DNA of 64,000 nucleotides from Alicycliphilus denitrificans_A (lineage in GTDB: Bacteria; Pseudomonadota; Gammaproteobacteria; Burkholderiales; Burkholderiaceae_C). Where the stretch lies: the NCBI RefSeq assembly GCF_044792555.1, contig NZ_CP126238.1, positions 2,728,001-2,792,000 of the forward strand, given 5' to 3'. The notes below the pieces were generated by a model. That model saw only the letters and a program-made list of their open reading frames with translations, made no database searches and was not told where the DNA came from. Both the position numbers and the translations under genes were made by a program. Shown here in pieces: positions 9,598 to 17,561 of the stretch (positions are counted from its first letter, which is position 1; every line of letters starts with the position of its first letter).

Positions 9598-10935
9598 CTA
9601 CAGCAGGCGGCGCTGCGTCACCGCCAGGTCCAGTTCGCCCTCGGCCAGCCGCGCATGCACGGCATCGCCATGGCGCACCTGGCTGGGGCGCATCACCGGC
9701 TGGCCCTGGGCATCGGTCAGCAGGGCGTAGCCGCGCTCCAGCACCCGTTGCGGGTTGAGCAATTCCAGCCGCAGGGCGGCGCGCTCCAGGCGCTCGCCGC
9801 GCTGCATCAGGCTGCGTTGCACGATATGCGGCAAATTGGCCTGTAGCGCTTGATGGGTCTGCGCAACATGCTGTGTTTTCAATAGCATTCCATGGCGCAT
9901 GCGCTGGGCCAGCTGCGCCAGGCGCAGCTGTTGGCGCGCCACCAGGCCCGAGGGCCGGCCCAGGCGCTGGGCCGCCTGGTCCAGCCGTTGGTGGCGCAGG
10001 TCGATCTGGCGCTGCACGCCGTCCTGCAGGCGCCCGGCGAGCAGCTCCAGCGCACCCAGCCAGACGGCGCGCGGCTCGCTCACAAGCTCGGCGGCGGCGG
10101 TGGGCGTGGGCGCGCGCAGGTCGGCGCAGAAGTCGGCGATGCTGAAGTCGGTCTCGTGCCCCACGCCGCTGACCAGAGGCACTGGGCTTTGCACGATGGT
10201 GCGGGCCACGCGCTCATCGTTGAAGGCCCACAGGTCCTCTATGGAGCCGCCGCCGCGCACCAGCAGGATCACGTCGATGGGCGGCGCAGCCACAGTTTTT
10301 GAGGCCAAATCGCCATCTGACGCTTGCCTACCCTGCGCAAGCAGATACAACTTCGATAGCGCATCGCAGATCGAGGCCGGCGCCGGCGCACCCTGCACCA
10401 GGGCCGGCACCAGTACCACCGGGATATGCGGCACGCGCCGGCGCAGGGCCGTCACCACATCGTGCAGGGCGGCCGCGCCCGGCGAGGTGACCAGGCCTAT
10501 GCCGCGCGGCATGGCCGGCAGCGGTCGCTTGCGCGCGCCGTCGAACAGGCCCTCGGCCTCCAGCCGCGCCTTCAGAAGCAGGAACTGCTCGAACAGCGCG
10601 CCCTGCCCCGCGCGGCGCATGCCCTCGACGATGAGCTGCAGATCGCCGCGCGCCTCATACACGCCAAGCTGGCCCTGCACCTCCACCAGCTCGCCGTCGC
10701 GCGGCATGAAGTCCAGCTGGCCGGCGGCGCGGCGGAACATGGCGCAGCGAATCTGTCCCTGCCCGTCCTTGAGCGTGAAGTAGCAATGCCCGCTGGACGC
10801 GCGCGAGAAGCCCGAGATCTCGCCGCGCACCGCCACCGGGTTGAAGCGCGCCTGCAGCGCGTCAGCAATGGCGCGGCATAGCGCGCCGACTTCCCAGATA
10901 TGCGCCGCCGGCGCTGCACCCTCACGCTCAAACAT
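9598..10935 (-). CDS. xseA: Exodeoxyribonuclease VII large subunit
   Basis: A 445-residue protein with an N-terminal OB-fold (VRGEISGFSRASSGHCYFTLKD, partly quoted) and the catalytic core with GIGLVTSPGAAALHDVV, VLLVRGGGSIEDLWAFND and the GHETDFSIAD motif. With XseB it degrades single-stranded DNA. The start at 10935 (MFEREGAAP) is preceded by AAGGAG. An extra stretch of about 15-20 residues (LYLLAQGRQASDGDLASKTV) lies just before the RGGGS motif and coincides with a short palindromic repeat inserted in the gene; a second, weaker copy lies near 9840-9888. Both keep the frame open. Confidence 0.95.
   Translation of the reverse strand: MFEREGAAPAAHIWEVGALCRAIADALQARFNPVAVRGEISGFSRASSGHCYFTLKDGQGQIRCAMFRRAAGQLDFMPRDGELVEVQGQLGVYEARGDLQLIVEGMRRAGQGALFEQFLLLKARLEAEGLFDGARKRPLPAMPRGIGLVTSPGAAALHDVVTALRRRVPHIPVVLVPALVQGAPAPASICDALSKLYLLAQGRQASDGDLASKTVAAPPIDVILLVRGGGSIEDLWAFNDERVARTIVQSPVPLVSGVGHETDFSIADFCADLRAPTPTAAAELVSEPRAVWLGALELLAGRLQDGVQRQIDLRHQRLDQAAQRLGRPSGLVARQQLRLAQLAQRMRHGMLLKTQHVAQTHQALQANLPHIVQRSLMQRGERLERAALRLELLNPQRVLERGYALLTDAQGQPVMRPSQVRHGDAVHARLAEGELDLAVTQRRLL
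9840..9888. repeat. Degenerate copy of the dispersed short palindromic repeat, inside xseA
   Basis: The AT-richer stretch TAGCGCTTGATGGGTCTGCG, followed by GTTTTCAATAGC, resembles the inverted form of the repeat seen at 24691 and 26131 but matches it less well. It reads through in frame within the C-terminal half of xseA. Confidence 0.4.
10294..10360. repeat. Dispersed short palindromic repeat, inside xseA
   Basis: It begins TTTTTGAGGCCAAATCGCC, continues through a GCTTGC..GCGCAAGC imperfect stem and ends CTTCGATAGC. This is the inverted orientation of the repeat described at 24691. It encodes the extra residues before the RGGGS motif of XseA, so the insertion kept the frame open. Confidence 0.6.
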
Positions 10936-11297
10936 GGGCCGCTCCTTGCCTGTACGGGCATGTGCGGGCCGCAATAGTCCACAGACTGGCATGAGCGGCC
11001 GCCACGAAGCGAAGTTTGCAACCACCCCCCCGCAAATCACGCATACATGCGCAAGTCGTTGATTTCAAATAATTTTTCAATGCGCAATTTTTCATCAATC
11101 TAAGCAAACCACGCATTGGCGCCACCTGGCGGGCTTTGTACACGCGGTTTCCCACAAAGTTATCCACAGAAAATGTGCGTCAAGCGCCGCTGGCGCGCAG
11201 GTGGTGTCGGCCCGGCCAGCGCCAAGTCCGTCGAAAAGCGGTGACCGCAAGCTGCGCCATAATCCGGCGCTGCCTTCAACCGTGTGCGGAGTGAGAA
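10936..11297. other. 362-bp intergenic region between divergent xseA and exbB
   Basis: No gene of its own is visible. The centre (about 11,045-11,105) is AT-rich against the surroundings and could hold promoters for both sides. The only recognisable motifs are two tandem DnaA-box-like 9-mers at 11148-11168 (annotated separately). The exbB ribosome site (GGAGTGAG) lies at the right end. Confidence 0.6.
11148..11168 (+). promoter_or_regulatory. Tandem DnaA-box-like 9-mers
   Basis: A perfect DnaA box TTATCCACA lies at 11160-11168, and a two-mismatch copy TTTCCCACA lies three bases upstream at 11148-11156 in the same orientation. Two boxes are too few for an origin and no origin genes are near. 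They could be a DnaA-titration or regulatory site, or chance. Confidence 0.35.
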
Positions 11298-11927
11298 TTG
11301 CTGTCGATCATACAAGCCGCAGGCTGGCCCATCTGGCCCCTGATTGCGTGCTCCATCCTCGCGCTGGCGCTGGTTTTCGAGCGCTTTGTGGCCCTGAAGA
11401 CGGCCCGCGTCGCCCCCCCGAGGCTGCTCGATGAGGCTATCACCGTCTCCTCCAGGGCCGTTCCCCCTCCCGACGTGGTGGCCCAGCTGGCACAGAACTC
11501 GGCCCTGGGCGAGGTGCTGGCCAGCGGCCTGCGCACCTTGAACAGCAACCCGCAGAGCAGCGAGGCCGAGCTGCGCGCCGCCATGGAGGGCGCGGGCCGC
11601 ACGGTGGCCCACCGCCTGGAAAAATACCTCACCGCCCTGGCGACCATTGCCTCGGCCGCGCCGCTCCTGGGCCTCTTGGGCACGGTGATCGGCATGATCG
11701 AGATTTTCGGCGCCCAGGCCGGCACGGGCGCCGTGGGCGGCGGCAACCCGGCGCAGCTGGCACATGGGATCTCGGTGGCGCTGTACAACACGGCCTTCGG
11801 CCTGATCGTGGCCATTCCCACGCTGATCTTCTGGCGCTACTTCAGGAGCCGCGTGGACGCCTACCTGCTGACGCTGGAACTCGCCTCGGAACAGTTCGTG
11901 CGCCACATCGGCCGCCTGCGCAAGTAA
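11298..11927 (+). CDS. exbB: ExbB/TolQ/MotA-family proton channel protein
   Basis: This 209-residue inner-membrane protein has three membrane segments: near the N-terminus (IWPLIACSILALALVFERF) and the pair around ATIASAAPLLGLLGTVIGMIE and YNTAFGLIVAIPTLIFW. These are the conserved ExbB/TolQ core helices. With ExbD it uses the proton gradient to energise TonB or Tol. It uses a TTG start at 11298, placed by the GGAGTGAG ribosome site; no ATG fits. exbD follows after 16 bases. Whether it serves TonB or Tol cannot be told here, since neither tonB nor tolA is in the window. Confidence 0.9.
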   Translation: MLSIIQAAGWPIWPLIACSILALALVFERFVALKTARVAPPRLLDEAITVSSRAVPPPDVVAQLAQNSALGEVLASGLRTLNSNPQSSEAELRAAMEGAGRTVAHRLEKYLTALATIASAAPLLGLLGTVIGMIEIFGAQAGTGAVGGGNPAQLAHGISVALYNTAFGLIVAIPTLIFWRYFRSRVDAYLLTLELASEQFVRHIGRLRK

Positions 11928-11943
11928 CCGGCACAGGCCCGCC

Positions 11944-12369
11944 ATGAACTTCCGCCCCCGCCAGAAGGAAGAGCCGGAGATCAACCTGATCCCGTTCATC
12001 GACGTGCTGCTGGTGATCCTGATCTTCCTGATGCTGTCCACCACCTACAGCAAGTTCACCGAACTGCAGCTGACCCTGCCCGTGGCGGATGCGCAGCAGC
12101 TGCGCGACCACCCCAGGGAGGTCATCGTCTCGGTGGCCGCCGACGGGCGCTACGCCGTCAACAAGACCACGCTGGAGGGCCGGCATGTCGAGCAGGTGGC
12201 GCGAGCCCTCGCCGAGGCCGCCACGGCCGGGCCGAACAGCGTGCTCATCATCAGCGCCGACGCCGCCGCGCCACACCAGTCCGTGGTCACGGTGATGGAG
12301 GCCGCGCGCCGCGTGGGCCTGGCGCAGATCACCTTCGCCACCCAGTCGTCGGCCACGGCCGGCCGGTGA
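11944..12369 (+). CDS. exbD: ExbD/TolR-family protein
   Basis: This 141-residue protein has a short cytoplasmic N-terminus, one membrane helix with the essential aspartate (NLIPFIDVLLVILIFLMLST) and a periplasmic domain ending in ITFATQSS. It partners the ExbB-like protein encoded just upstream, forming the proton-driven motor complex. lpxK starts 5 bases after the stop. The exbB-exbD-lpxK-trm112-kdsB order is typical of Burkholderiales and links this pair by position to outer-membrane biogenesis. Confidence 0.92.
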   Translation: MNFRPRQKEEPEINLIPFIDVLLVILIFLMLSTTYSKFTELQLTLPVADAQQLRDHPREVIVSVAADGRYAVNKTTLEGRHVEQVARALAEAATAGPNSVLIISADAAAPHQSVVTVMEAARRVGLAQITFATQSSATAGR

Positions 12370-12373
12370 ACCC

Positions 12374-13369
12374 ATGACCGCCGCCACGCGGCTGCGTCGG
12401 GCCTGGCAGCAGCGCGGCCTGCTGGCCATGGCGCTATGGCCGCTGTCCCTGCTGTACGGCGCACTCAACGCCCTGCGCCGCGCGCTCTATCAATGGGGCC
12501 TGCTGCGCAGCGAGCGCCTCCCCGTGCCGCTCATCGTGGTCGGCAACGTCATCGTGGGCGGCGCCGGCAAGACCCCCGTGACCCTGGCCTTGGTGCAGCA
12601 TCTGCGCGCCGCGGGCTGGCGCCCGGGGGTGATTTCGCGCGGCTACGGACGCACCACCACGGATTGCCGCGAGGCGCGGCCCACGGCCAGCGCCGCCGAG
12701 GTGGGCGACGAGCCCGCGCTGATCGCGCGCGCGGCCGGCGTGCCGGTGTTCGTGGCGCGCCGGCGCGCCGATGCCGGCCGGGCCCTGCTGGCGGCCCACC
12801 CCAGCTGCGACATCCTGGTGTGCGACGACGGCCTGCAGCATCTGGCGCTGGCGCGCGACCTGGAGGTTTGCGTCTTCAATGACGAGGGCTCGGGCAACGG
12901 CTGGCTGCTGCCCGCAGGCCCCTTGCGCGAGCCCTGGCCTCGCGCCGTGGATCTGGTGCTGCATGCCGGTGCGGCGCCCGGCGGGCCGGCGCCGCAGTTC
13001 GCGCTGTCGCGCACGCTGGCCCCGTACGCCGTGGATGCCAGCGGCCGGCTGCTGCCGCTGGCGCAGCTGCGCGGCCAGGGCCTGCACGCACTGGCGGCCA
13101 TCGCCCGGCCGCAGGACTTCTTTGCCATGCTGCGCGCCCAGGGCCTGGCACCCGCCACCGAGGAGGCGCTGCCAGATCACTATGATTTTTCTAGCTGGCA
13201 GCGCCCTATGGATAAGCGCTTGAGGCTTGTTTGCACCGAAAAGGACGCCGTCAAGCTCTGGCCCGCCCACCCCGACGCCCTGGCCGTGCCGCTGGAGGTG
13301 CAGATCGCGCCGGCTTTCTTCGACGTACTCGACGCCCGTCTGGCGTCGCTATCATCGCCACGCCATTGA
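12374..13369 (+). CDS. lpxK: Tetraacyldisaccharide 4'-kinase
   Basis: A 331-residue kinase that phosphorylates the lipid A precursor at the 4' position at the inner membrane. The P-loop GNVIVGGAGKTP lies at residues 57-68, preceded by a hydrophobic N-terminal segment (LLAMALWPLSLLYGALNAL). ISRGYGR, the ILVCDDGLQHLAL block and the C-terminal CTEKDAVKL are family hallmarks. Between PDHYDF and CTEKDA the coding sequence contains a copy of the dispersed palindromic repeat (13183-13231), in frame. Part of a tight cluster with exbD upstream and trm112-kdsB downstream. Confidence 0.96.
   Translation: MTAATRLRRAWQQRGLLAMALWPLSLLYGALNALRRALYQWGLLRSERLPVPLIVVGNVIVGGAGKTPVTLALVQHLRAAGWRPGVISRGYGRTTTDCREARPTASAAEVGDEPALIARAAGVPVFVARRRADAGRALLAAHPSCDILVCDDGLQHLALARDLEVCVFNDEGSGNGWLLPAGPLREPWPRAVDLVLHAGAAPGGPAPQFALSRTLAPYAVDASGRLLPLAQLRGQGLHALAAIARPQDFFAMLRAQGLAPATEEALPDHYDFSSWQRPMDKRLRLVCTEKDAVKLWPAHPDALAVPLEVQIAPAFFDVLDARLASLSSPRH
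13183..13231. repeat. Dispersed short palindromic repeat, inside lpxK
   Basis: ATTTTTCTAGCTGGCAGCGC is followed by CCTATGGATAAGCGCTTGAG and GCTTGTTT. The core TATGGATAAGCGC is shared exactly with the copy upstream of parC (24691). It encodes the variable loop before the CTEKDA motif of LpxK. Confidence 0.65.
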
Positions 13370-13377
13370 GGAACACC

Positions 13378-13560
13378 ATGGACCCGAAACTGCTTGAACT
13401 GCTGGTCTGCCCCGTCACCAAGGGCCCGCTGACCTATGACCGCGAACGCCAGGAACTGATCTCGCGCAGCGCGCGCCTGGCCTATCCCGTGCGCGACGGC
13501 ATTCCCGTGCTGCTGGAGAACGAGGCCCGGCCCCTGACCGATGAGGAGCTGGAACGGTGA
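13378..13560 (+). CDS. Trm112-family (YcaR-like) small protein
   Basis: This 60-residue protein reads MDPKLLELLVCPVTKGPL near its start and has the PVRDGIPVLLENEAR segment, the Trm112/UPF0434 fold. The usual second CxxC zinc pair is absent: only one Cys (CPV) is seen, as in other proteobacterial YcaR proteins. The ATG at 13378 follows a GAGGAACACC ribosome region. Its stop overlaps the GTG start of kdsB (GTGA), so the two are translationally coupled. Its role is unclear; conservation next to lpxK and kdsB suggests a link to this operon. Confidence 0.9.
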   Translation: MDPKLLELLVCPVTKGPLTYDRERQELISRSARLAYPVRDGIPVLLENEARPLTDEELER

Positions 13561-14342
13561 GCGCCGCCGCGCCGTTCACGGTGCTGATCCCGGCGCGCCT
13601 GGCCTCCACGCGCCTGCCGGGCAAGCCGCTGGCCGACATCGCCGGCCTGCCCATGGTGGTGCATGTGGCGCGCCGCGCCGCGCAAAGCGGCGCCCGGCGC
13701 TGCGTGGTGGCGGCCGACGACGCGCGCATCGTCGAGGCCTGCCGCCTGCACGGCGTCGAGGCCCTGCTGACGCGCGCCGACCATGCCAGCGGCAGCGACC
13801 GCCTGGCCGAGGCCTGCGCACTGCTGGGCCTGGCCGGCGACGACATCGTGGTCAACGTGCAGGGCGACGAGCCGCTCATCGACCCGCGGCTCATCGACGC
13901 CGTGGCCGCGCTGCTGCACGCGCGCGCCGATGCCAGCATGGGCACGGCCGCCCACGCCATAGACAGCGCCGCCGACTTTGCCAACCCGAATGTGGTGAAA
14001 GTGGTGCTGGACGCGCACGGCCTGGCGCATTACTTCAGCCGCGCGCCCATTCCCCATGCGCGCGACCACGCCCCGGGCAGCGCCTGGTGGCAGCAGGGCC
14101 AGGGCGTGCCCGCGGGCTTTGCGCCGCTGCGCCACATCGGCATCTACAGCTACCGCGCGGGCTTTCTGCGCCGCTTTCCCGAGCTGCCGCCCGCGCCCAC
14201 CGAGCAGCTGGAGGCACTGGAGCAGCTGCGCGCCCTGTGGCACGGCCACCGCATCGCCGTGCATGTGGCGGCGAGCGCACCCGGCGCCGGCGTGGATACG
14301 CCCGAAGACCTGGAGCGCGTGCGCGCCCTGCTCGCCGGGTAG
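13557..14342 (+). CDS. kdsB: 3-deoxy-manno-octulosonate cytidylyltransferase
   Basis: This 261-residue enzyme activates Kdo with CTP, giving CMP-Kdo for the inner core of lipopolysaccharide. The N-terminus FTVLIPARLASTRLPGKPLA is the nucleotide-binding signature. NVQGDEPLIDP, the HASGSDRLAEA block and RHIGIYSYRAGFL are conserved. The start is GTG at 13557, overlapping the trm112 stop. With lpxK upstream it marks the cluster as lipopolysaccharide biosynthesis. Confidence 0.96.
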   Translation: MSAAAPFTVLIPARLASTRLPGKPLADIAGLPMVVHVARRAAQSGARRCVVAADDARIVEACRLHGVEALLTRADHASGSDRLAEACALLGLAGDDIVVNVQGDEPLIDPRLIDAVAALLHARADASMGTAAHAIDSAADFANPNVVKVVLDAHGLAHYFSRAPIPHARDHAPGSAWWQQGQGVPAGFAPLRHIGIYSYRAGFLRRFPELPPAPTEQLEALEQLRALWHGHRIAVHVAASAPGAGVDTPEDLERVRALLAG

Positions 14343-14465
14343 GCGCTGCGTCAGCTTGACGCAGGATGCGCATGCTATCCTTGCCCGCGCAAAAAAAGCA
14401 CCGGCCGCGCATCCACGCGCCTGCCGATAGAGTGCCCACCGATTTCAAAACACCAGAGGACATCC

Positions 14466-15122
14466 ATGAGACTGATTTTGCTGGGCGCGCCAGGCGCCGG
14501 AAAGGGTACGCAAGCGGCCTTCATCTGCCAGAAGTTCGGCATCCCGCAAATCTCCACGGGCGACATGCTGCGCGCCGCCGTCAAGGCCGGCACGCCGCTG
14601 GGCCTGCAGGCCAAGGCCGTCATGGATGCGGGCCAGCTCGTCAGCGACGACCTGATCATCAACCTGGTGAAGGAGCGCATCGCCGAGGCAGACTGCGCCA
14701 ATGGCTTCCTGTTTGACGGCTTCCCGCGCACCATCCCCCAGGCCGACGCCATGAAGGCCGCCGGCGTGAAGCTGGACTATGTGCTGGAGATCGACGTGCC
14801 GTTCGACGCCATCATCGAACGCATGAGCGGGCGCCGCTCGCACCCCGCCTCGGGCCGCACCTACCACGTCAAGTTCAACCCGCCCAAGGTGGAAGGCCAG
14901 GACGACGTGACCGGCGAGCCCCTGGTGCAGCGCGAGGACGACAAGGAAGAAACCGTGAAGAAACGCCTGCAGGTGTATAGCGACCAGACGCGCCCGCTGG
15001 TGGACTACTACTCCGGCTGGGCCAAGGCCGATCCCGCCGCAGCCCCCAAGTACCGCGCCATTCAAGGCACGGGCAGCGTGGAAGAAATCACTGCGCGCGC
15101 TCTGGCCGCCCTGAGCAACTGA
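14466..15122 (+). CDS. adk: Adenylate kinase
   Basis: A 218-residue enzyme that interconverts ATP + AMP and 2 ADP. It has the P-loop GAPGAGKGTQ (residues 7-16), the AMP-binding ISTGDMLRAAV and FDGFPRT blocks, and a long-form LID domain (GRRSHPASGRTYHVKFNPPK region) without zinc cysteines. It is preceded by a 123-base gap with an AGAGGACATCC ribosome site, so it may also have its own promoter. A strong terminator follows 20 bases after the stop. Confidence 0.97.
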   Translation: MRLILLGAPGAGKGTQAAFICQKFGIPQISTGDMLRAAVKAGTPLGLQAKAVMDAGQLVSDDLIINLVKERIAEADCANGFLFDGFPRTIPQADAMKAAGVKLDYVLEIDVPFDAIIERMSGRRSHPASGRTYHVKFNPPKVEGQDDVTGEPLVQREDDKEETVKKRLQVYSDQTRPLVDYYSGWAKADPAAAPKYRAIQGTGSVEEITARALAALSN

Positions 15123-15141
15123 TCACCTTGCGCAGCGACAA

Positions 15142-15164
15142 CGCCCCGCACCGCGGGGCGTTTT
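15142..15164 (+). terminator. Rho-independent terminator of adk
   Basis: An 8-bp GC-only stem CGCCCCGC (15142-15149) / GCGGGGCG (15153-15160) with loop ACC is followed by TTTTGCTT. It lies between the convergent adk and asparaginase genes. Confidence 0.88.
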
Positions 15165-15167
15165 GCT

Positions 15168-16118
15168 TCATGGCGCCCGCATCAGCTCCAGCATCAGGCT
15201 GATGCGCGCCTTCACCGGGCTTAGGCCCTCTGCATCGCGCCAGGGTGCATCGCACACCTCCAGCATGCGCCCCTGCGGGCAGCGCGAGGCCACCCACACC
15301 CGCACACCGGCGGCCACGGCGCGCGCCAAGGCCTTCTCCAGCGCATGGTGCAGCGTGCCATTGCCGGTGGCGGCGGCCACGATGCCCCGGACCCTCTTCT
15401 CCACCAGCCAATCCACCAGGGCGCCGTCGCTGCCGGCATGGCTCAGCACAATCTCCACGCGCGGCCAGGCGGCGGCGCCCAAGGCCGGCAGCAACGCGGC
15501 ATGGGGTGCTGCCAGCGCCAACGGAGCGCGCCCATGCGCCCAGCGCACGCGGCCCGCCTCCACCCAGCCCAGGGGCCCGGTGTCGCCGGAATCGAACGCA
15601 TCCAGGCGCAGCGGATGCACCTTGCTCACCGCGCGCGCACCATGCACCACGCCCGCGGCCACCACCAGCACGCCACGCGCCTGGGGCTCGGCCGCCAGGC
15701 TCACGGCATCCAGCAAGTTCTGCGGCCCATCGGGCACCAGCGCCGTGGCCGGGCGCATGGCGCAGGTCAGCACCACGGGTTTGGATGTATCGAGCAACTG
15801 GTGCAGCAGCCAGGCCGTTTCCTCCAGCGTGTCCGTGCCATGCGTGATGACGATGCCGGCAACCAAGGGGTCGGCCAGGTGGGCGGCACAGCGCTGCGCG
15901 AGCCGCGCCCAGACGTCGAAGTCCATGTCTTTGCTATCGAGCTGCGCCACCTGCTCGGCCGCCAGCGCACCGCCTGCGGCCTGCTCCAGCCCGGGGATTG
16001 CGGCCAGCAGCTGCCCCACACCAATCTGCCCTGCCGTATAGCCCACATTGGCCCCGGCCACGCTGGACGTGCCGGCAATCGTGCCCCCGGTGCCCAGCAC
16101 CACGATTTTTCTTTGCAT
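15168..16118 (-). CDS. Type II-like L-asparaginase/glutaminase family protein
   Basis: This 316-residue amidohydrolase hydrolyses asparagine to aspartate and ammonia. The two catalytic threonine motifs are present: GTGGTIAG (residues 9-16, Thr13) and HGTDTLEE (93-100, Thr95-Asp96). There is no signal peptide, so it is probably cytoplasmic. It is divergent from lexA, and its start lies only 24 bases from the first SOS box, so LexA might also affect it. Exact substrate preference cannot be read from the sequence. Confidence 0.9.
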   Translation of the reverse strand: MQRKIVVLGTGGTIAGTSSVAGANVGYTAGQIGVGQLLAAIPGLEQAAGGALAAEQVAQLDSKDMDFDVWARLAQRCAAHLADPLVAGIVITHGTDTLEETAWLLHQLLDTSKPVVLTCAMRPATALVPDGPQNLLDAVSLAAEPQARGVLVVAAGVVHGARAVSKVHPLRLDAFDSGDTGPLGWVEAGRVRWAHGRAPLALAAPHAALLPALGAAAWPRVEIVLSHAGSDGALVDWLVEKRVRGIVAAATGNGTLHHALEKALARAVAAGVRVWVASRCPQGRMLEVCDAPWRDAEGLSPVKARISLMLELMRAP

Positions 16119-16141
16119 ATTTGCTTGCGCCTTTTAAAAAA

Positions 16142-16176
16142 CTGTTCAAAAATACAGTTACTGGATCAAAAAACAG
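16142..16176. promoter_or_regulatory. Two tandem LexA (SOS) boxes
   Basis: Box 1 at 16142-16157 is a perfect CTGT-N8-ACAG. Box 2 at 16161-16176 is CTGG-N8-ACAG, one mismatch. Their left edges are 19 bases apart. They lie in the 90-base gap between divergent asparaginase and lexA, which fits autoregulation of lexA. Confidence 0.92.
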
Positions 16177-16208
16177 TTGTCCTTCACCACCCGTACTGGA
16201 TTAGCACC

Positions 16209-16883
16209 ATGCTCGACAGTCCCAAGCTCACCGCCCGCCAGCAGCAGATCCTGGACCTGATCCAGACCGCCATCGCGCGCACCGGCGCTCCCCCCACACG
16301 CGCCGAGATCGCGGCCGAGCTGGGCTTCAAGTCCGCCAACGCAGCCGAGGAACACCTGCAGGCCCTGGCACGCAAGGGCGTCATCGAACTGGTGAGCGGC
16401 ACTTCGCGCGGCATCCGGCTGTGCGGGCAGACCGTGCGCAACATCAACGCCGTGCGCGGCACACAGTTCAGCCTGCCGATCCCGGGCCTGTCGCAGCTCA
16501 CGCTGCCGCTCATCGGCCGCGTCGCCGCAGGCTCGCCGATTCTCGCCCAGGAGCATGTGGACCAGACCTACACGGTCGAGGGCAGCCTGTTTGCGCACAA
16601 GCCCGACTACCTGCTCAAGGTGCGCGGCATGTCCATGCGCGATGCCGGCATCATGGACGGCGACCTGTTAGCCGTGCAGGCCACGCGCGAGGCGCGCAGC
16701 GGCCAGATCATCGTGGCACGGCTGGGCGACGACGTCACCGTCAAGCGCCTCAGGCGCACCGGCAGCGCCATCGAGCTGCTGCCCGAAAACCCCGACTACC
16801 CCGTGATCCGGATCGCTCCGGGCGAGCCCTTCGAGATCGAGGGCCTGGCCGTAGGCCTGATCCGCAACACCATGCTGATGTAG
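16209..16883 (+). CDS. lexA: SOS repressor LexA
   Basis: A 224-residue repressor-protease. The N-terminal winged helix-turn-helix (residues 1-70, with GAPPTRAEIAAELGF) binds SOS boxes. The cleavage site is Ala107-Gly108 (RVAAGSPI), with catalytic Ser142 (GMSM) and Lys179 (TVKRL). The start ATG is 16209; the frame is open far upstream but only as antisense of the asparaginase gene. Two boxes 33-67 bases upstream give autoregulation. Confidence 0.97.
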   Translation: MLDSPKLTARQQQILDLIQTAIARTGAPPTRAEIAAELGFKSANAAEEHLQALARKGVIELVSGTSRGIRLCGQTVRNINAVRGTQFSLPIPGLSQLTLPLIGRVAAGSPILAQEHVDQTYTVEGSLFAHKPDYLLKVRGMSMRDAGIMDGDLLAVQATREARSGQIIVARLGDDVTVKRLRRTGSAIELLPENPDYPVIRIAPGEPFEIEGLAVGLIRNTMLM

Positions 16884-17030
16884 CCAGCACCGGCGCCGCC
16901 GCAGGTGGCGGGCGTTTGGACTGCGGGCCGGCCACCTGCCTGCAGCCAACCCTGCGGTTGTGCGTCTTTCTTTATCCGGCAATCCTGCCTGTGTTTCACT
17001 TTTATGCCCCTGGCATCAAGGAGTCTTCAC

Positions 17031-17390
17031 ATGGGATTCGCCCTCTTTGCCCTTTCATCGCTGCACCTGCACCTGCCCCTGCGCCGCGTGGCTCAGCGCA
17101 TGCGCTCGCGCCCTGCACTGCATAGCGTGCCTGGCAGCACCGACGACGGGCCGCGGCACACAGACGGCACCAGCGCCGCGAAGGCTCCCGAGATCGCGGC
17201 ACACCCGCCCCCCCCGCAGGCACATGCGACACAGGCCCCCCATGCAGCCAGTGCAGCACACTGCGCTCCAGCTGCACAGCGTCCGCTGCGCGTGATCCTC
17301 AATCGCCATGAGGGCAAGGCCTGCCGGCTGGTGATTTCCGGGCGCATGGCCGATGTCTGCGCGGAGCTGGAGCGCCTGGCGCTGCATTGA
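17031..17390 (+). CDS. Small protein of unknown function
   Basis: This 119-residue protein begins MGFALFALSSLHLHLPLRR after a good AAGGAG ribosome site 8 bases upstream. A Pro/Ala/His-rich low-complexity middle (residues 40-88) precedes a compact C-terminus (RVILNRHEGKACRLVISG, then RMADVCAELERLAL) that looks folded and could be the conserved part. I do not recognise a family. The distance from lexA (147 bases) leaves open whether it is transcribed with lexA; the intergenic stretch has no clear terminator. Confidence 0.6.
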   Translation: MGFALFALSSLHLHLPLRRVAQRMRSRPALHSVPGSTDDGPRHTDGTSAAKAPEIAAHPPPPQAHATQAPHAASAAHCAPAAQRPLRVILNRHEGKACRLVISGRMADVCAELERLALH

Positions 17391-17509
17391 GGGATACATT
17401 CTTCTCAACGCCTTGCGCACCTTCATCGCACAACCGCATCTACGCCACTTCGCCTGCGGCCACAGGGCTTTGCGGTTTCACACCCACTTGCCCGCCGAGC
17501 AGATGGGAA

Positions 17510-17541
17510 AAGCCCCGGCGCCTTGCCGGCCGCCGGGGCTT
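17510..17541 (-). terminator. Rho-independent terminator of the succinate-semialdehyde dehydrogenase gene
   Basis: An 11-bp stem AAGCCCCGGCG (17510-17520) / CGCCGGGGCTT (17531-17541) with a 10-base loop lies 20 bases beyond the minus-strand stop. A short T-run on the minus strand comes from AAA at 17508-17510. Confidence 0.85.
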
Positions 17542-17561
17542 CTGCTTTGCAGCGCCAGTGA

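Noticed and set aside
11160..11168. Chromosomal replication origin
   Set aside because: Only two DnaA-like boxes, and no dnaA, dnaN, gyrB or rpmH nearby.
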